Of a DNA stretch of 16,098 nucleotides, positions 12,295 through 16,098 are shown one piece after another (the stretch's first letter is position 1; each line of letters opens with the position of its first letter). Where the stretch lies: positions 1 through 16,098 of the forward strand of contig JANMMT010000069.1 in the NCBI GenBank assembly GCA_031373545.1, in the 5' to 3' direction. The stretch is from JADCCX01 sp031373545 (lineage in GTDB: Bacteria > Pseudomonadota > Alphaproteobacteria > Rhizobiales > Beijerinckiaceae). The position numbers and the translations under genes are program-made. The notes under the pieces were generated by a model. It was not told where the DNA came from. It saw only the letters and a program-made list of their open reading frames with translations, and ran no database searches.

Positions 12295-14405
12295 ACGCTG
12301 CCGATGCTCTTCAGCTTGGCGCGCGGCACGATTTCGCCCTGCGCCATCACAGCGGTGCTGGGGCGGAAGCGCTCGACCACGGCCCGCACATGCAAACGCA
12401 CCATGGACGACGTGATGAGCACCGGCATTTCACCCTCGCGCGCCGCCTGATCGAAGACATCGCGCAGCTTCAGCACAAACTCCTGCAGCTTCGAGGGCTG
12501 CATGGCGAGATGGCGCATTTCGCCATCGCCCACCAGCGCGGTCGCGAAGGCATCCTCCCAATGGGGCGAGAGCGTGATGATCGGCAGGTAGCCATCAGGG
12601 GAACTGTGCTGTGCGCAGAGCTGACGCCCGAGGCGGGAGCGCACGTGTTCCGTCACGAGACGCGGATCGCGCACGGCACCAGCCACCTCCGAGATTGCCT
12701 CGATGATCGCGCCCAGATCGCGGATGGAAATGCGCTCGGCTAGCAACAACTGCATCACGCGCTGGATGCCCGTGGTGGAAATCTGCGCCGGAGTGATTTC
12801 CTTGATGAGTTCCTGATGCTCCTTCGGCAGGTCGCGCAGCAGTTTTTGCACCTCCACATAGGAGAGCAAATCGCCCGTGTTGTTCTTGATCACCTCGGTC
12901 AGGTGCGTGGAAATGACGGTGGCGGCATCCACAACGGTGTAGCCGCGCAGCTGCGCTTCCTCGCGCAGGGATTGATCAATCCATGTGGCGGGGAGGCCGA
13001 AGGTTGGCTCGGTCAGGTGCTGGCCGGGAAGTTGCACCTGGCCGCCCATGGGATCCATCGCCATCACGGCGTTGGGGTAGACCTGACCGCGCCCGGCCTC
13101 GACTTCCTTGATGCGCACGATGTAGGCGTTGCCGTCCAGCAGCACGTTGTCGAGAATGCGCACGGAGGGCATCACAAAGCCCATGTCGCCCGCGAGCTGC
13201 TTGCGCAGCGCCTTGATCTGCTCGGTCAAGCGGTCATGGCCGTTTTCGCCATTGACGAGGGGGAGCAGCGCATAGCCGATCTCGATCTTGAGATCATCCA
13301 TCTTGAGCGAAGCCGAAGCCGGTTCTTCGACGGCTTTTTCGTTGGCTGTCTTGAGCGCGTCGGCCTGGGACAGATCGAGCGCGGCCTTGTCCTGCGTCAT
13401 GCCCACCTTGTAGGCAAACCACGCCGCGCCGCCTGCCATGGCCCAGAAGGGGATGAGCGGCATGCCGGGCAGCAGCCCCATCACGAACATGACGGCGGCC
13501 GACATGCCGAGTGCCTTGGGATGGCCCGAGAGCTGGCTCGACAGGGCTTTTGAGGCTTGCCCGCTGATGCCGGCTTTCGACACCAGCAAGCCGGCAGCGG
13601 TTGAAACGATGAGCGCGGGCACCTGATTCACCAATCCGTCGCCGATGGTGAGAATGGTGTAGACGCGGCCCGCATCGGAGAAGGCCATGTTGTGCTGCAT
13701 CATGCCGATGATGATGCCGCCGATGACGTTGATGAAGGTGATCAGCAGGCCCGCAATCGCATCACCGCGCACGAACTTGGAGGCGCCGTCCATGGCCCCG
13801 TAGAACGAGGCTTCATCCTCCAGCGACTTGCGGCGCAGTTTGGCCTGTTCCTGGTCGATGATGCCGGAGTTGAGATCGGCGTCGATCGCCATCTGCTTGC
13901 CGGGCATGGCATCCAGCGTGAAACGTGCTGCCACCTCCGCGATGCGGCCCGAGCCCTTGGTGATGACCATGAAGTTCACGATCAGCAGGATGACGAAAAC
14001 AATGATGCCGATGACGAAGTTGCCGCCCATGACGAATTGGCCGAAAGCCTCGATCTCATGGCCCGCCGCACCGGTGCCCGTATGGCCATTGGCGAGAATC
14101 AGCCGTGTGGACGCCAGATTCAGCGCCAGCCGCAACATTGTCGCGATCAGCAGCACGGTCGGAAAGATCGTGAATTCCAGCGGTGCGCCCATGAACAGGG
14201 CCACCATCAGAATCAGCACCGAAAGGATGATCGAGACGGCCAGAAACAGATCCAACAGGACTGGTGGCAGCGGCACGATGAGGATCGTCAGGATGGTGAT
14301 GACGCCGACGGCAAGGAGAATGTCGCCCCGCTTCATCATGGCGATGGCACCGCTCAGGCTGAAGCCCGATGCGCCGCTTTGAGAACCTGCAGGTACGTCT
14401 GTCAT
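12291..14405 (-). CDS. flhA: Flagellar biosynthesis protein FlhA
   Basis: This gene encodes a 704-residue inner-membrane component of the flagellar type III export gate. The N-terminal half has about eight hydrophobic segments, starting at DILLAVGVITILTILIV (28-44). It contains the conserved family loop RFTLDAMPGKQMAIDADLNSG (161-181) and TIGDGLVNQVPALIVSTAAGLLVS (253-276). The C-terminal cytoplasmic domain (about 360-704), which docks substrates and chaperones, includes PNAVMAMDP and HLTEVIKNN segments. The ATG at 14405 gives the family-typical length; an ATG at 14411 adds two residues. No other flagellar gene is in the window. A CtrA-like box lies about 65 bp upstream. Confidence 0.97.
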   Translation of the reverse strand: MTDVPAGSQSGASGFSLSGAIAMMKRGDILLAVGVITILTILIVPLPPVLLDLFLAVSIILSVLILMVALFMGAPLEFTIFPTVLLIATMLRLALNLASTRLILANGHTGTGAAGHEIEAFGQFVMGGNFVIGIIVFVILLIVNFMVITKGSGRIAEVAARFTLDAMPGKQMAIDADLNSGIIDQEQAKLRRKSLEDEASFYGAMDGASKFVRGDAIAGLLITFINVIGGIIIGMMQHNMAFSDAGRVYTILTIGDGLVNQVPALIVSTAAGLLVSKAGISGQASKALSSQLSGHPKALGMSAAVMFVMGLLPGMPLIPFWAMAGGAAWFAYKVGMTQDKAALDLSQADALKTANEKAVEEPASASLKMDDLKIEIGYALLPLVNGENGHDRLTEQIKALRKQLAGDMGFVMPSVRILDNVLLDGNAYIVRIKEVEAGRGQVYPNAVMAMDPMGGQVQLPGQHLTEPTFGLPATWIDQSLREEAQLRGYTVVDAATVISTHLTEVIKNNTGDLLSYVEVQKLLRDLPKEHQELIKEITPAQISTTGIQRVMQLLLAERISIRDLGAIIEAISEVAGAVRDPRLVTEHVRSRLGRQLCAQHSSPDGYLPIITLSPHWEDAFATALVGDGEMRHLAMQPSKLQEFVLKLRDVFDQAAREGEMPVLITSSMVRLHVRAVVERFRPSTAVMAQGEIVPRAKLKSIGSV

Positions 14406-14444
14406 GACCATCAGCGATGCGAGCGCGGACCTCCGCACCCTGAT

Positions 14445-14459
14445 CGGCAAATATTGCCG
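14445..14459. promoter_or_regulatory. Palindrome CGGCAA-N3-TTGCCG upstream of flhA
   Basis: Perfect 6-bp arms at 14445-14450 and 14454-14459 flank ATA, 40 bp ahead of the flhA start codon. It lies between the CtrA-like box and the gene, so it could be an operator or a hairpin at the 5' end of the mRNA. No other copy was found in the window. Confidence 0.3.
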
Positions 14460-14468
14460 GGTGCATGG

Positions 14469-14483
14469 TTGAGGAGTGGTTAA
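14469..14483 (-). promoter_or_regulatory. CtrA-like binding site upstream of flhA
   Basis: On the minus strand TTAA (14483-14480), seven bases, then TCAA (14472-14469) matches the CtrA consensus TTAA-N7-TTAA with one change. It also reads TTAACCA at its first half, as in many CtrA sites. CtrA directly controls flhA (flbF) in Caulobacter. The location about 65 bp before the flhA ATG fits. The remaining spacer to 14609 contains no other element that I can support. Confidence 0.4.
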
Positions 14484-14609
14484 TTTCAGCCCAGAATGTC
14501 GTAATTGGCTTCTGCCCCATCGGCCGAATCCTTGCCGTGAAATATCCGCAATCGAACTGGACTTTGCCGCTGTGCCGATCCGTCGCACACGCTCACCCAA
14601 AGGTCTCCC

Positions 14610-16098
14610 ATGCTCCGCACCGTCACTGCCTTCCTGCTCGCCTCCGTGATGCCGGTGATGGCCGCCGAAATCACTGCACCCTCGCGCATCGATCAGGTCA
14701 CGGTGTATCCCGGCGTGGCCACCGTCACGCGGCTGATCGAGGTGGATGTGCCTGCGGGCCAGCACACGCTGATCATCGCGGGGTTGCCGCAGGCGCTGGA
14801 TGTGAACTCGCTGCGCGTGGAAGGCGTGGCGGCGGGCCGCCTGGCCATCGGTTCGGTGGAACTGCGCGCGCAGCCGCTGCCGGGGCTGCCGCAGCCCACG
14901 GGTGAAGTGGCGCAAAAGCTGAAAGCCCTGCGCGAGGCGCGCGAGCAGAAAGCCGCCGAGGTGGAGGCGCTCAGCGCCAAGCGCGCCATGATAGCGGCGT
15001 TCGGCCAGCAGGCGACCAGCATCGTGGGCGGCAAGGACAAGCCGGTTGACCCAGCGGAATGGGCCAAGGCCTGGGATGCCGTCGGCAAGGGGTTGGCGAG
15101 CGCGGGTGAAGAGGTGCGCGTGGCCAACGCCGCCTTGCGCGCCCTGGATGAGGAGATCGCAGGGTTATCGCGCCAAGCTGCGCCTGCGCCGCGCCCGGGC
15201 CTCACCCGCGCGGCCAACATTGCGGTGGAGGCGGATGCCCCAGCCAAGGCCACACTGAAGATCAGCTATCAGGTGAGCGGCGCCACATGGCGGCCCAGCT
15301 ATGACGGGGTGCTCATCACGGGCAGTGCGGCCGTGAAACCCAAGCTGGCCCTGGTGCGCCGCGCCATCATCACCCAGCGCACGGGCGAGGATTGGGCCGA
15401 TGTGGCGCTCTCCGTCTCCACCGCGCAGGCGCGGGGCGGCACGCAGGTGCCCGATGTGCCGCCCGTCCGCGTCGGTTTCAACGAGCCGCCGGTTGTCATG
15501 CAGAACGCACCCGCGATGCGCACCCGCGCCGCGCCGGGAGCCGCCGACAGCCTCAATGAAATGAAGGCGATGGCCGCGCCCGCACCCGCCTCCGAGCCGG
15601 TGGCCCAACAGGAAGCGACGCTCGAATCCACCGGCTTTTCCGCGCAATATGTGGTGGCCGGGCGCAGCACCATCAGCGCCGACGGCAGCCCGCGCTCGTT
15701 CCGCTTGGCCAGCCGCGACATCGAGCCCAGCCTCAGCGTGCGCACCGCGCCGGGCATCGACCCGCGCGCTTTTCTCAACGCCACCTTCACCCATGAGGAG
15801 GAGGCGCCGTTGCTGGCGGGCGAGATCGCGCTCACCCGCGACGGTGTCTATGTGGGGCAAGGGCGCATGCCGCAGACCGCGCCGGGTGACAGCCTGGACC
15901 TCGGGTTTGGGCTGGATGAGCGCGTGAAGGTGAGCCGCGTGCCCGTGCGCCGCCGCGAGACGGAATCGACGTGGGTGCAAGGCAACCGCACGGATCTGCG
16001 CGAGTTTCGCACGGTGGTGAAATCCCTGCACGACCGCCCCATGCGCATCACTGTGACCGATCAGGTGCCCTTCAGCGAGAACAGCGCCATCACCGTGG
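14610..16098 (+). CDS. Exported DUF4140/DUF4139 (mucoidy inhibitor MuiA-like) protein, 3'-truncated by the window
   Basis: The frame is open from ATG 14610 to the last base, giving 496 codons; the C-terminus is beyond the window. A signal peptide is evident: basic start MLRTV, a hydrophobic core to about residue 17, and probable cleavage near VMA-AE (17-20). Next comes a DUF4140-like beta domain (about 25-90; RIDQVTVYPGVATVTRLIEV), a charged helical coiled-coil segment (about 95-125), and the DUF4139 domain from about residue 215 (LKISYQVSGATWRPSYDGVL), with a Pro/Ala-rich insert at about 290-330. The function of the family is unknown beyond the MuiA label; the protein should be periplasmic or surface-associated. 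An AAAGG Shine-Dalgarno (14599-14603) lies 6 nt before the ATG. The gene is divergent from flhA. Confidence 0.88.
   Translation, partial: MLRTVTAFLLASVMPVMAAEITAPSRIDQVTVYPGVATVTRLIEVDVPAGQHTLIIAGLPQALDVNSLRVEGVAAGRLAIGSVELRAQPLPGLPQPTGEVAQKLKALREAREQKAAEVEALSAKRAMIAAFGQQATSIVGGKDKPVDPAEWAKAWDAVGKGLASAGEEVRVANAALRALDEEIAGLSRQAAPAPRPGLTRAANIAVEADAPAKATLKISYQVSGATWRPSYDGVLITGSAAVKPKLALVRRAIITQRTGEDWADVALSVSTAQARGGTQVPDVPPVRVGFNEPPVVMQNAPAMRTRAAPGAADSLNEMKAMAAPAPASEPVAQQEATLESTGFSAQYVVAGRSTISADGSPRSFRLASRDIEPSLSVRTAPGIDPRAFLNATFTHEEEAPLLAGEIALTRDGVYVGQGRMPQTAPGDSLDLGFGLDERVKVSRVPVRRRETESTWVQGNRTDLREFRTVVKSLHDRPMRITVTDQVPFSENSAITV

Noticed and set aside
12816..13553. 245-codon plus-strand frame opposite flhA
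   Set aside because: It is antisense to the C-terminal and middle part of FlhA, rich in His, Gly and Gln as expected of a GC-rich shadow frame, and has no family features.
14500..14530. Possible sigma-54 promoter (TTGGCTTCTGCCCC) between flhA and the DUF4139 gene
   Set aside because: The GG and GC elements do not have the required spacing or bases for a -24/-12 promoter.
15165..16031. 288-codon minus-strand frame opposite the DUF4139 gene
   Set aside because: It is rich in Arg, Gly, Ala and His without motifs, and the opposite strand has a signal peptide and family-type domains.

Overview
The window looks like chromosomal DNA from a GC-rich alphaproteobacterium. DUF1489, the DUF2783 partner of a flavin monooxygenase, an AarF/ABC1 kinase with a KVAQ motif, and a CtrA-like box upstream of flhA all point that way. 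A Hyphomicrobiales-type lineage is plausible, but order and genus cannot be fixed from the sequence alone. Nearly all genes are GC-rich and tightly packed. The exception is an AT-rich gene near the left end.

Left end (1-2257): rpsO lies on the minus strand and reads toward the left edge, where pnp would normally follow; pnp itself is not in the window. Both flanks of rpsO carry RNA-structure candidates. Upstream of rpsO is a minus-strand group: an antitoxin, a ParE/RelE toxin, and an AT-rich gene for a protein with two identically spaced zinc ribbons, whose start codon overlaps the toxin stop. A compact chain of palindromic repeats separates this accessory block from the next gene.

Middle (2258-7664): A class A flavoprotein monooxygenase overlaps a small DUF2783 gene. 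These converge on DUF1489, whose upstream neighbour is a DUF2076 protein followed by an intrinsic terminator. A two-gene operon then encodes a nonulosonic (sialic/legionaminic-type) acid synthase and a CBS-domain sugar-phosphate nucleotidyltransferase resembling PtmE. These supply two steps of an activated nine-carbon sugar pathway, probably for surface or flagellin glycans. The other steps are not here.

Right part (7661-16098): An ABC1/AarF atypical kinase is divergent from an operon of urease maturation genes, ureE-ureF-ureG, followed 3 bp later by a DadA-like D-amino acid dehydrogenase. No urease structural genes or ureD are in the window. DadA converges with flhA, the flagellar export gate, sharing a CTAG that holds both stop codons. 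A signal-peptide-bearing DUF4140/DUF4139 protein runs off the right end. Three tail-to-tail gene pairs overlap at their ends. The least ordinary items are the twin zinc-ribbon gene coupled to the toxin-antitoxin pair, the palindrome cluster, and the detached ureEFG-dadA operon.
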